Part shown: positions 39,227 to 47,386 of the stretch, one piece after another
Layout: each line of letters begins with the position of its first letter
Position numbering within the stretch: position 1 is the stretch's first letter
Origin: Ferrovibrio sp.
GTDB taxonomy: Bacteria > Pseudomonadota > Alphaproteobacteria > Ferrovibrionales > Ferrovibrionaceae
Direction of reading: 5' to 3'
Assembly: GCF_017994015.1 (NCBI RefSeq)
Contig: NZ_JAGOLP010000001.1
Location: 186,001-250,000, forward strand
Length of the DNA stretch: 64,000 nucleotides
Notes under the pieces: model-generated
What the model saw: only the letters and a program-made list of their open reading frames with translations
Database searches by the model: none
Told to the model about the DNA's origin: nothing
Translations under genes and position numbers: made by a program

Positions 39227-41984
39227 CCGCACCCTGCATGGCTTGCAGGAAGGCGGCGGTTTCGCGCACGGCATCGGCGATGCCGAGCCGGCGCACTTCC
39301 ACACTGCTCGGGAAGGCCGAGAGCAGTCGGCTGGGCAATTGCGCATCCAGCACCACAAACACGCCGTAATCATCGGCGCGGCGCAACAGCCGGCCAAAAG
39401 CCTGTTTCAACTTCAGCCGGGTGAGCAGGTCGTCATAGGCCTGGTTGCCGAAAGCCGCCCGACGCGCCTTGTGCAGCAGATCCGGGCGCGGCCAGGGCAC
39501 GCGGTCGAACGCCACCAGCCGGAGCGCGGCGCCGGGCACATCGACGCCATCGCGCATCGCATCGGTGCCGAGCAGGCAGGAATGTTCCTCGGCGCGGAAA
39601 ATATCGACCAGCGTGGCATTGTCCAGTGGATCAACATGCTGGGCATAAAGCGCCAGGCCGTGTTCGGCGAGTGGCTTGATGATGCGTTTCTGCACGGCGC
39701 GCAGGCGGAAGATGGCGGTGAACAGGCCCAGGCCACCGCCGCCTGAGGCGAGGAAAAGTTCACGATAAGCCGCCGCCACCTGGTTCATGTCGTCGCGCCG
39801 CACATCGGTGACAACAAAAACCCGCGTGCGGGCGGCATAATCAAACGGCGACGGAAAACTGGCGCGCCGCGCCGGCTGCGGCAGGTGGCGCGCGCCGGAG
39901 CGGATTTCGGCGCTGAGCCAGCTCTGCTCCGGCGCCGCATCGCTCAAACCGGGATTGAGATCGCGCAACGTGGCCGAGGTGATCGCCACACCATGCGCCG
40001 GTTTCAGCACCGCCTCGGCAAAGGGCCGCATCGGATCGAGCCAGTGGCGATAAAGCCCCAGATCAATATCGCGGCCATCCTCTCGGTCCAGCGCGAACCA
40101 GTCGACGAATTCCGGCCCGGTGCCGGTTTCCAGGCTTTTCAGCATCGCTGCCCAGGCTTCCAGGGTCAGCTTGCGGCGGCCGAGGCCGCGCAAGGCACCT
40201 TCCAGCCGGCCACGGGTGGCGCTATCCAGCTCGGCGGTTTCATCCTCCAACTTGGCCGCCAGCGCCTTGGTCAGCGCCGCCATCGGCTGGATCATGTGGC
40301 CGAGCGCGCCGGCATAGCTGGCGGCGGCTTCAAGCAAGGTCGGGGCTGGCTCACGGGTGGGGCATTCCAGGCCATAGGGGCTGTCCGGCACCGGGCTGCG
40401 CGCCAGGATCTGCAATCTGGCCTGCAACAGAAAACGCTCGCCGGCACCAAGCGGCGCGCCTTCCTGCAAACGCTGCACCCAGCCTTCGCCGGGCAGGGCG
40501 CGGGCGCCTTCGGTGAGCGCATCCAGTGCCGCGCGCGCTGCATCATCGCCATTGACCAGATCGCCGATGCGGTTGCCGATGCCGCGTGCGCGGCTGCGCC
40601 GGGCGCCTTCCGGGCCACGCAGCCAGCGGCGCAATTCCATGCCTTCCTGGCCGCTGAGATGCGCCGCAAAGGCGCCATCGGCGGCCTCAAACAGATGATG
40701 GCCTTCGTCGAACACATAACGCAGCGGCCGGGTGGCATCGTCATCCGAGCCGATGGCGGCCTGAATCATCACCAGCGCATGATTGGCAATCACCATATCG
40801 GCGCGGCGGGCGCGGCGCAGGCTGCGTTCGATGAAACATTTGCGATAATGCGGACAGGCGGCATGGATACATTCGCCACGCTGATCGGTCAGGCCCAGCG
40901 TGCGGCCGCGACCATGCAGGTCGATCAGCCAAGCGGGGAAATCGCCGCCGGCAATATCGCCGTCGCGCGTGGCCTGCACCCAGCGCGCCACCAGGCCGAG
41001 CGCGATGATATCCGCCGGCCTTGCCGCTGCCGACTGGCTCGCATCATCCAGATTGAGCAGGCAGAGATAATTTTCGCGGCCCTTGCGCAGCACCACCTTG
41101 GCCGCCTTGTCGCCGGCATTGGGATAGAGCCGGTCAAGTTCGCGGTCGAGCTGGCGTTGCAGGTTTTTGGTATAGGTGGAGAGCCATACCGTGCCGCCAT
41201 TCTTCTCGGCCCAGACCGAGGCCGGGGCGATATAGCCCAACGTCTTGCCGATGCCGGTGCCGGCTTCGCTCAGCACCATCTCGGGCATGCCCAGTTCAGC
41301 GCGCGGCGCAAAGGCCTGGGCGGTGGTGGCGGCATAATCGGCCTGGGCCTCGCGCAATTCGGCCATCTCGCCGAGCAGCCGGCGCAGCCTTTCGCGCGCC
41401 TCAGCCGGCGAGACACTCTGGGTATCGGGCGGCGGCGGCGGGGCAAAATCCGACCATTCCGGCAATTCGCTCCATACATCCAGGCCGAGCCGCGTCGGCA
41501 CCGGCTCGGGCGCCAGGGCTTCCATCACATAGCCGGCCCAGGGCCAGGCGGCGCGCTGCATGGTGGCGGCAATCCGCATGGCGCGGCGCTGCCGGTTGGG
41601 ATCGAGCCGGCCCAGTTCGGCCAGCAGGCTTTGTGCCGCCAGGCGCAAGGCCGGGGCCAGCGCCATTGCATCGGCCGGCACAGCATGGCCCAGCGCGTCA
41701 AGCAGGCCGCGCGCGGTGGGCAGGCAGAAGCGCGCCGGCCGCACAAAGGCAAACAAATCCAGCAGATCAAGCGCCGGAAACGGATTGAGGCCAAGCCGCG
41801 CCGCCGTGGCGCGGCCATGGATCAGCAAAGGCGGCACGGCGCGGGCGCGGCGCCCGGCGGCTTCGGCATCCAGCCGCTCGGGCGGCGGCGGCGCCAGGGC
41901 GGCGGCGGCACCATCCTGCCAGATCGCCCCGGCGCCTTCGGCCACCAAAGCCGGCAACCGCGCCAGAGCCGGCGATAGGCTCAT
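39198..41984 (-). CDS. DinG/XPD-like ATP-dependent DNA helicase
   Basis: Superfamily 2 helicase of 928 residues. Walker A is SEAGTGIGKTLGYI, motif II is FDEGHH, and motif VI lies near the C terminus (LKQAFGRLLRRADD). Four cysteines (YLCLL, ECIHAACPHYRKCF) between motifs I and II would hold the [4Fe-4S] cluster typical of XPD/DinG enzymes. The N-terminal 230 residues have no motif I can name. ATG 41984 lies in one copy of a 29-bp duplication shared with the end of the S24 regulator gene. Confidence 0.92.
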   Translation of the reverse strand: MSLSPALARLPALVAEGAGAIWQDGAAAALAPPPPERLDAEAAGRRARAVPPLLIHGRATAARLGLNPFPALDLLDLFAFVRPARFCLPTARGLLDALGHAVPADAMALAPALRLAAQSLLAELGRLDPNRQRRAMRIAATMQRAAWPWAGYVMEALAPEPVPTRLGLDVWSELPEWSDFAPPPPPDTQSVSPAEARERLRRLLGEMAELREAQADYAATTAQAFAPRAELGMPEMVLSEAGTGIGKTLGYIAPASVWAEKNGGTVWLSTYTKNLQRQLDRELDRLYPNAGDKAAKVVLRKGRENYLCLLNLDDASQSAAARPADIIALGLVARWVQATRDGDIAGGDFPAWLIDLHGRGRTLGLTDQRGECIHAACPHYRKCFIERSLRRARRADMVIANHALVMIQAAIGSDDDATRPLRYVFDEGHHLFEAADGAFAAHLSGQEGMELRRWLRGPEGARRSRARGIGNRIGDLVNGDDAARAALDALTEGARALPGEGWVQRLQEGAPLGAGERFLLQARLQILARSPVPDSPYGLECPTREPAPTLLEAAASYAGALGHMIQPMAALTKALAAKLEDETAELDSATRGRLEGALRGLGRRKLTLEAWAAMLKSLETGTGPEFVDWFALDREDGRDIDLGLYRHWLDPMRPFAEAVLKPAHGVAITSATLRDLNPGLSDAAPEQSWLSAEIRSGARHLPQPARRASFPSPFDYAARTRVFVVTDVRRDDMNQVAAAYRELFLASGGGGLGLFTAIFRLRAVQKRIIKPLAEHGLALYAQHVDPLDNATLVDIFRAEEHSCLLGTDAMRDGVDVPGAALRLVAFDRVPWPRPDLLHKARRAAFGNQAYDDLLTRLKLKQAFGRLLRRADDYGVFVVLDAQLPSRLLSAFPSSVEVRRLGIADAVRETAAFLQAMQGAVRNPAIQPG

Positions 41985-42029
41985 TGCGAGGCCCAGACGA
42001 GCAGCGCGGTCATTGCGAGGCCCAGACGA
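41981..42029. repeat. 29-bp tandem duplication at the helicase-repressor junction
   Basis: The 20 bases from 41981 (TCATTGCGAGGCCCAGACGA) recur exactly from 42010, a 29-base period. The first copy holds the helicase start codon and the second the S24 stop codon. In each copy the minus strand reads ATGA. Confidence 0.9.
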
Positions 42030-42666
42030 TGCGGTGCATCCAGGCGATTTCGGTGGCATCCAGGCTACGTTCGCCCTGGGCCGGATCAAACGCCGCCAGT
42101 TCCACCCGGGTCAGGGTCTTGCGCAGCAATTGCCGGCACAGCATTTCGCCATTCAGCCGGCGCAGCACCACGCGGTCATTGCGCCGGGTTGGCGCGCGCG
42201 GCGACAGGATCAGCAATGTGCCATCGCGATAAACCGGCATCAGGCTGTCGCCGCCAACTTCCAGGGCATAGGCCTGATCGTCGTTGACATCAGGGAACGG
42301 CACCCGCTCCCAGCCGCTTCGAATCAGCGGCAGGCCGGCTTCGTCAAACAGCCCGCCCTGGCCGGCCTGGGCCAGATTGAGCATCGGAATGCGGAAAGCC
42401 GAGCCGCGCAGGCCGCTGGCATCCACCAGCACTTCCATGAAATCGCCGATCGAGGCACCGGTGGCCTCGATCACCTTGGCGATGCTTTCGGTGGACGGCC
42501 AGCGCTGGCGGCCATCGGCGGCTTCGCGCTTGCTGCGGTTGAAAGTGGTGGGATCAAGCCCGGCTTTGCGCGCCAGGCCGGAAGCAGTCAGACCGTAGCG
42601 GTCGGCCAAGCCATCAATGGCGGCCCAGATGGCTTTGTGGGTGAGCATGGGAAGATTGTCATACAT
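42010..42666 (-). CDS. S24/LexA-fold transcriptional regulator, probably without self-cleavage
   Basis: A 218-residue regulator. The N terminus has a helix-turn-helix (YGLTASGLARKAGLDPTTFN), and the C terminus an S24 peptidase-like fold with the nucleophile region LEVGGDSLMPVYRDG. In the position of the catalytic lysine (RRLNGEMLCRQLL) there is arginine, so autoproteolysis is doubtful. It faces the virion gene cassette and is the best candidate for its repressor. Start at ATG 42666, which has CGGAG upstream; ATG 42648 is an alternative. Confidence 0.87.
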   Translation of the reverse strand: MYDNLPMLTHKAIWAAIDGLADRYGLTASGLARKAGLDPTTFNRSKREAADGRQRWPSTESIAKVIEATGASIGDFMEVLVDASGLRGSAFRIPMLNLAQAGQGGLFDEAGLPLIRSGWERVPFPDVNDDQAYALEVGGDSLMPVYRDGTLLILSPRAPTRRNDRVVLRRLNGEMLCRQLLRKTLTRVELAAFDPAQGERSLDATEIAWMHRIVWASQ

Positions 42667-42809
42667 TTCTCCGTTTCTGGCTAGCGCGATATGCGCCAAA
42701 AATGGGAATTGACAGCGTTATACTTACGAATACGATAATATGTATCCTTATTTAACGCAGTATGTTCCATTTTGTAGCAATTGACCCACTGTAGCTGGAG
42801 AACATTTCC
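42667..42809. promoter_or_regulatory. AT-rich divergent control region between repressor and virion cassette
   Basis: A 143-base region with much lower GC than its flanks. TTGACA at 42709-42714 is a good rightward -35 box; the nearest -10-like sequence, GATAAT (42734-42739), is 19 bases away, which is long. No alphaproteobacterial SOS box (GTTC-N7-GTTC) is visible. Probably holds the repressor's operators, which I could not delimit. Confidence 0.5.
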
Positions 42810-43631
42810 ATGCATCTACAATCGGCCCTGCAATTTGCGGTTTGCGAACAACAGCCACAATCCATTACTGGCAGTATTCCAGCAAAAGCCGGCGCCGTTA
42901 CCGGCTGGGCCGTGATCGGCTTTGCTGAACAAACCCGGATTTGGTGGCTGCGCGGCCTGAAACCCGGTTTCCGGCATTGTTTCGCCTATCGCTGGCACCC
43001 GCAGGGCTGGCTGCTGCTTGATCCGCTGTCACATCATCTGTTGCTCGACCTGCTGCCCTGCCAGCATGGCGCGGCAGCACCGGAAGCGGCGCTGGAACTG
43101 GCGGCCGCTTTGCGCCTGGGCGGTTACATGGCCCTGGCCGTGCCGATCTGCCAGCCGCCGCCGCGCCTGGCGCCACCCTTGCCGCTTTCCTGTGTGGAAG
43201 TGGTGAAACGCCTGCTTGGCCTGCAAAGCTGGCAGATAAGTACACCATGGCAACTTTTCTGCGAGATGAGGAAAATTTCCCTTGACGATAGCATAATTCT
43301 GGCTTATTCCTTATTTCAACAGGAACAAAAGGCGTATATGTATCGCCACAAGCGAGCGCCCTGGGCCTGGTCCGCTGTTTTACGCCGGCTGGTTGCCGGT
43401 CTTATACCTCGGAGGCAGAGCATGGGTGGCATCTTCAGCAGTTCGGCGCCGGCACCGCTGGCCGTGCCGCCCAGCCCGACGGCAGACCCGACCGAGGCCG
43501 CCGCCCGCGAAGCGCGTGAACGCCGCCGCCGCGCCCAGGGCGAAACCATCGCCACCTCGTATCGCGGTGTTGAACTGGGCGCGGCGGCACCGGCCGGGCT
43601 GTTCACCCGCAAGACCCTGCTGGGTGAGTGA
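42810..43631 (+). CDS. Phage-associated protein, apparent in-frame fusion with the next gene
   Basis: The first ~155 residues (TRIWWLRGLKPGFRHCFAY, then CVEVVKRLLGLQSWQISTPW) match a small conserved protein that often precedes the connector gene in such prophages and normally ends shortly after this last motif. Here no stop follows and the frame runs through an AT-rich promoter-like stretch into the next small gene, giving 273 residues. Either the stop was lost or the fusion is real. GGAGAA lies 9 bases before ATG 42810. Function unknown. Confidence 0.55.
   Translation: MHLQSALQFAVCEQQPQSITGSIPAKAGAVTGWAVIGFAEQTRIWWLRGLKPGFRHCFAYRWHPQGWLLLDPLSHHLLLDLLPCQHGAAAPEAALELAAALRLGGYMALAVPICQPPPRLAPPLPLSCVEVVKRLLGLQSWQISTPWQLFCEMRKISLDDSIILAYSLFQQEQKAYMYRHKRAPWAWSAVLRRLVAGLIPRRQSMGGIFSSSAPAPLAVPPSPTADPTEAAAREARERRRRAQGETIATSYRGVELGAAAPAGLFTRKTLLGE
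43282..43310 (+). promoter_or_regulatory. Putative internal promoter of the virion cassette
   Basis: TTGACG (43282-43287) and TATTCC (43305-43310) are exactly 17 bases apart inside an AT-rich stretch of the read-through frame. It would drive the small gene at 43422 and the connector operon. Confidence 0.4.
43422..43631 (+). CDS. Small virion-cassette protein (69 aa), nested in the fused frame
   Basis: Starts MGGIFSSSAPAPLAVPPSP at ATG 43422 with an ideal GGAGG six bases upstream, so it is probably translated by itself although it shares the frame of the preceding gene. It has a basic Arg/Ala-rich helix (AAAREARERRRRAQGE) and ends LFTRKTLLGE. Its stop overlaps the GTG/ATG start of the connector gene. 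No named family. Confidence 0.6.
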   Translation: MGGIFSSSAPAPLAVPPSPTADPTEAAAREARERRRRAQGETIATSYRGVELGAAAPAGLFTRKTLLGE

Positions 43632-43633
43632 CC

Positions 43634-45172
43634 ATGCTGCCGAGCCATTCAACCGAGCCCACAATTGCTGAAAAAGTGCAGGCTTTGCGCCAGCGCCACG
43701 CCGCCGCCAAGGCCGCCCGCAGCCTGTGGGAAAGCCGCTGGCAGGAATGTTATGCCATGGCGCTGCCCCTGGCCGCCGGCAATTCAGGAACAAACCAGGT
43801 AAATAATGCCGAGGCATTGTATGACGGTACCGCCGCCGATGCGGTGGAGCAGTTTGCCGCCAGCCTGCTGGCGCAATTGACCCCGCCCTGGTCGCGCTGG
43901 TTTGCGTTTCAGCCCGGCAGCGACATGGCCCCGGCGCAGCACGGCCAGGCCGCCAGCCTGCTGGATGATGCCGCGCGCCGCGCCCAGGGCCATTTTGACC
44001 GCTCGAATTTCATTGTTGAGATTCACCAATGTTATCTCGACCTGATCACCGCCGGCACTGCCTGCCTGGCGGTGGAGGAAGCGGCTTTGGGCGAGCCAAG
44101 TGCGTTGCGCTTTGCCGCCGTGCCGCTGCTGGATGTGGTGCTGGAGGAAGGCGGCACCGGCCGGCTCGACAGTGTGTTCCGCCGCCGCCAGATGAAGCGG
44201 GCGCAGCTGCTGGAGCGCTTTCCGGCCGCCGCCAGCTTGCCGGCACTGCAACAGCGCAATACGGGCGATGCCGACACGCCGGCTTTCGCCGTGCTGGAAG
44301 CCGTGTTGCCACAGCCGGCACAGCAGGGCGGGGGCTATGCCTATACCGCCCTGCTGGATGATGACACAGCCATCGGCGCCGATGCGCTGCTGGCCGAGGG
44401 CCGTTTCGCGCGCTCGCCCTATATCGCTTTCCGCTGGCTCAAGGCGCCGGGCGAGGCTTATGGCCGCTCGCCGGTGATGAAGGCCTTGCCGGATATCAAA
44501 ACCGCCAACAAGGTGGTGGAACTGGTGCTGAAGAATGCTTCCATCGCCGTTACCGGCATCTGGCAGGCGGATGACGATGGCGTGCTCAACCCGGCCAATA
44601 TCAAGCTGCTGCCCGGCGCCATCATCCCCAAGGCGGTCGGCTCCTCGGGCCTGACCCCGCTGGCCGCGCCGGGCCGCTTCGACATCTCGCAACTGGTGCT
44701 GGACGATCTGCGCGCCCGCATCCGCCATGCCATGCTGGCCGACCGGCTGGATCAGGTGGCGGGGCCGAAAATGAGCGCCACCGAAGTGCTGGAACGCGCC
44801 GCCGAAATGGCCCGCCTGCTCGGCGCCAGCTTTGGCCGGCTGCAAGGCGAATTGCTGACACCCTTGCTGGATCGGGTGGTTGATATCCTGCAACGGCGTG
44901 GCGAATTGCCCGGCTTTGCCCTGGATGGCCGCGACGTGGCGCTGGCCTATCAATCGCCGCTGGCCCGCTTGCAGGCCCAGGCCGATGTGCAAAGCACGCT
45001 GTTATGGCTGGAACAAGTCAAGGCGCTGGGGCCGGCAGCGGCCGGTGTGCTGGATGCCCCGGCGGTGGCGCGCTGGCTGGGCCGCTGCCTGGGTGTGCCG
45101 GGGGAATTCCTGCTCGAAGCCGGCGAGCTGCCGGTGGATGTTCCGCTTGTCTCTCAACAGAACATTTCATGA
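43634..45172 (+). CDS. Phage head-to-tail connector (portal) protein, T7 gp8-like
   Basis: A 512-residue portal that would form the dodecameric DNA gate of the capsid. The family's N-terminal region (ALRQRHAAAKAARSLWESRW, then EALYDGTAADAVEQFAASLL) and PPWSRWFAF are clear, and the C terminus has the usual helical YQSPLARLQAQADV segment. Intact full length. ATG 43634 is used; a GTG at 43628 overlaps the previous stop. The stop overlaps an ATG of the scaffold reading frame. Confidence 0.9.
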   Translation: MLPSHSTEPTIAEKVQALRQRHAAAKAARSLWESRWQECYAMALPLAAGNSGTNQVNNAEALYDGTAADAVEQFAASLLAQLTPPWSRWFAFQPGSDMAPAQHGQAASLLDDAARRAQGHFDRSNFIVEIHQCYLDLITAGTACLAVEEAALGEPSALRFAAVPLLDVVLEEGGTGRLDSVFRRRQMKRAQLLERFPAAASLPALQQRNTGDADTPAFAVLEAVLPQPAQQGGGYAYTALLDDDTAIGADALLAEGRFARSPYIAFRWLKAPGEAYGRSPVMKALPDIKTANKVVELVLKNASIAVTGIWQADDDGVLNPANIKLLPGAIIPKAVGSSGLTPLAAPGRFDISQLVLDDLRARIRHAMLADRLDQVAGPKMSATEVLERAAEMARLLGASFGRLQGELLTPLLDRVVDILQRRGELPGFALDGRDVALAYQSPLARLQAQADVQSTLLWLEQVKALGPAAAGVLDAPAVARWLGRCLGVPGEFLLEAGELPVDVPLVSQQNIS

Positions 45173-45198
45173 TCAATCAGGAAGGAAAGCCAAGAGCC

Positions 45199-45933
45199 AT
45201 GACCACCAATCTGCTTAATGCCGCCCCGGAATCCGGGGCCGAAACCGCCGCCGCGCTGGAAATCCCGGCCAAGTTCCGCGATCCGGAAACCGGCGCGCTG
45301 CAAGCCGACAAGCTGCTGAAATCCTATCTGGCGCTGGAAAAGCGCATGGCCCGCATGGTGGCCCTGCCAGGCGACGATGCCGACGAGCCGGCGCGGCGCA
45401 GCTTTTTTCGCGCCCTCGGCGTGCCGGAAACGCCCGATGCCTACCAGATCGAATTGCGCCATCCGCAGGTGCAGCTTGACCCCGCCGTGAATGCCCGGCT
45501 GCATCAGGCCGGCTTCACCCCGGCCCAGGCCCAGCTGGTCTATGACCTGGCCTGCGACCATGTCATGCCGCAACTGGAGCAATTTGCCGGCGACGTGGCG
45601 GCGAGCCGCGAGCGCGAACAGCTGGAGGCGCATTTCGGCGGCCCGGCACGGTTCCGCGAAACCGCCCGGGCGCTGGATGCCTGGGGCCGCGCCAATCTGC
45701 CGCCCAAGCTGTTCGATGCCCTGGCCGGCACCGCCCAGGGCGTGCTTGCTTTGCACGCCATGATGCAGAACCGCGAACCCGGCCTGGGCGGCAATGGCGG
45801 CGGCGGCAAGGCCGGCCTGCCGAGCGAAGCCGAACTGGCGAAACTGATGCGCGACCCGCGCTACTGGAAGCATCGCGACCCCGAAATCCTCGCACAAGTG
45901 ACCGAAGGGTTCCGGAGGCTTTATCCGGGTTGA
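45199..45933 (+). CDS. Probable phage capsid scaffold/assembly protein
   Basis: A 244-residue, mostly helical protein between connector and capsid, the place of the T7 scaffold gp9. It begins with an acidic segment (LEIPAKFRDPETGALQADKL), has a central GVPETPDAYQIELRHP and ends in a helical capsid-binding tail (LMRDPRYWKHRDPEILAQVT), a pattern seen in such scaffolds. The frame can start at ATG 45169 (overlapping the connector stop) or 45199, which follows AGGAAGG. Assigned by position and motif. Confidence 0.75.
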   Translation: MTTNLLNAAPESGAETAAALEIPAKFRDPETGALQADKLLKSYLALEKRMARMVALPGDDADEPARRSFFRALGVPETPDAYQIELRHPQVQLDPAVNARLHQAGFTPAQAQLVYDLACDHVMPQLEQFAGDVAASREREQLEAHFGGPARFRETARALDAWGRANLPPKLFDALAGTAQGVLALHAMMQNREPGLGGNGGGGKAGLPSEAELAKLMRDPRYWKHRDPEILAQVTEGFRRLYPG

Positions 45934-45943
45934 TCGCGTGCTG

Positions 45944-45990
45944 CCCGGCGCGGTGTGGCCCGTTCATGCCGCGCCGGGTTCTGCTCTTTC
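45944..45990 (+). terminator. Hairpin between scaffold and capsid genes
   Basis: Perfect 10-base arms CCCGGCGCGG (45944-45953) and CCGCGCCGGG (45969-45978) with a 15-base loop, followed by the T-rich TTCTGCTCTTTC. It may attenuate transcription or process the mRNA just ahead of the capsid gene. The surrounding 186 bases hold no supported gene. Confidence 0.45.
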
Positions 45991-46119
45991 AGGCGACAAC
46001 CCGCACCGGGCCGCCAAGCCTCAAGCCATCCCGACCGTTGCGATGCCCGGGCCGCCCTGTGGCTGCCTGGATAACGCCGCCCGGTTCCTCGCATCCCCCT
46101 ATTTTGAGGAACAGCCACC

Positions 46120-46938
46120 ATGGCCCCCACCATTGAACCGAGTTTTGTGCGTCAATTCGAACAGGATGTGCATGCCGCCTATCAGCGGCTCGGCTCCAAG
46201 CTGCGCCCCACCGTGCGCTCCAAATCCGACATCAAGGGCAGTTCCACCACCTTCCAGAAGGTCGGCAAGGGCAGCGCCAGCACCAAGGCGCGGCACGGCA
46301 AGGTGCCGGTGATGAATGTGGACCATGCCAGCGTGGAATGCCTGTTGCAGGATTATTATGCCGGCGAATGGCTCGATGCGCTGGACGAGCTGAAGGTTGG
46401 CCATAACGAGCGCCAGGTGATCGTGAATGCCGGCGCCTATGCGCTGGGCCGCAAGACCGACGAACTGATCATCAAGGCGCTGGATGCCTCGGGCAATTTT
46501 GCCGGCGGCACCGGCGACGGCCTGACCAAGGCCAAGATCCTCACCGCCTTCGAATTGCTCGGCAGCGCCGATGTGCCCGATGACGGCCAGCGCACCGCGG
46601 TGATCGGCTGGCGGCAATGGAGCCAGTTGCTCGACATCCCGGAATTCGCCGATGCGGATTATGTCGGCGATGAAGACCTGCCGTGGAAGGGCGCTCAGGC
46701 CAAACACTGGCTCGGCACGTTGTGGATCGCCCATAGCGGCCTCACGCTGTCGGGCAACCTGCGGCTCTGCCACTGGTTCCACAAGACCGCCATCGGCCAT
46801 GCCTCGGGCAAGGATGTGGCCGCCGACATCACCTGGCATGGCGACCGTGCCGCCTTGTTCATCAACAACATGATGAGCCAGGGCGCCGTGCTGATCGACG
46901 GCAGCGGCGTGGTGACGCTGCGCTGCCTCGAAAGCTGA
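46120..46938 (+). CDS. Major capsid protein
   Basis: A 272-residue shell protein of the podovirus type: EPSFVRQFEQDVHAAYQRLG at the N terminus, then GSSTTFQKVGKGSASTKARH, DELKVGHNERQVIVNAGAYA and a C-terminal WHGDRAALFINNMMSQGAVL. It is intact, with no frameshift. Flanked on both sides by strong hairpins, which would let it be made at a higher level than the tail genes. Confidence 0.88.
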   Translation: MAPTIEPSFVRQFEQDVHAAYQRLGSKLRPTVRSKSDIKGSSTTFQKVGKGSASTKARHGKVPVMNVDHASVECLLQDYYAGEWLDALDELKVGHNERQVIVNAGAYALGRKTDELIIKALDASGNFAGGTGDGLTKAKILTAFELLGSADVPDDGQRTAVIGWRQWSQLLDIPEFADADYVGDEDLPWKGAQAKHWLGTLWIAHSGLTLSGNLRLCHWFHKTAIGHASGKDVAADITWHGDRAALFINNMMSQGAVLIDGSGVVTLRCLES

Positions 46939-46971
46939 TCCCGCACCTCATCCAAAACAGGAGACGCAAGC

Positions 46972-47241
46972 ATGGCTTATCAGGCCAAGAATCTCAGTGT
47001 CATCGGTTATGCCAATGGCTTCACGCTGTGGCATTACACCACGCCCGACGCGGCGGCCGCCGTGGATAGTGGCGGCTATTTCAATGCCGCCGCCGACATG
47101 CTGCGGGTGGGCGACTTCATCTTCGCCAACTGCGCCACCGCCGGCAGCCCGGCGCATGGCATCTTTGTAGTGGCATCGAATGCCGGCGGCGCGGTTGACC
47201 TTGCCGACCTGACGCCGTTTGGCGGCACCGACACCGACTGA
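46972..47241 (+). CDS. Small virion protein, possible head decoration protein (89 aa)
   Basis: Starts MAYQAKNLSVIGYANGFTLW; a short beta-rich protein (GDFIFANCATAGSPAHGIFV). Proteins of this size and start follow capsid genes in many prophages. Its position and lack of a signal peptide suggest a structural part. Specific function not shown. GGAG precedes the ATG. Confidence 0.72.
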   Translation: MAYQAKNLSVIGYANGFTLWHYTTPDAAAAVDSGGYFNAAADMLRVGDFIFANCATAGSPAHGIFVVASNAGGAVDLADLTPFGGTDTD

Positions 47242-47313
47242 CCCGCGATACGCCGGCCGGCTCCGCGCCTTCTGGGCGGCGTGGGGCCGGTGCGGCGCGG
47301 CCGCGCGCGGCCC

Positions 47314-47353
47314 GGGGTGTTCCGGCCCTCCCCTCCTGCCACCGGAACACCCC
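47314..47353 (+). terminator. Hairpin between capsid and tail genes, T7 T-phi-like position
   Basis: Perfect 12-base arms GGGGTGTTCCGG (47314-47325) and CCGGAACACCCC (47342-47353) with a 16-base loop, then GTTTCG. There is no long U-tract, so termination would be partial. T7 has its main terminator at this point, between gene 10 and gene 11. Confidence 0.5.
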
Positions 47354-47386
47354 GTTTCGCTGCCTTATCCCACAGAGGAGACAATC

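Noticed and set aside
39885..41978. A 697-codon open frame on the plus strand
   Set aside because: Antisense to the DinG-like helicase, low-complexity Gln/Gly/His content, no start signals or known motif.
42667..42809. SOS (LexA) control of the virion cassette
   Set aside because: I looked for the alphaproteobacterial box GTTC-N7-GTTC between the repressor and the cassette and did not find it; the S24 protein also seems unable to self-cleave.
45934..46119. Short overlapping frames on both strands between scaffold and capsid
   Set aside because: No ribosome sites and no recognisable sequence; a hairpin and leader explain the region better.
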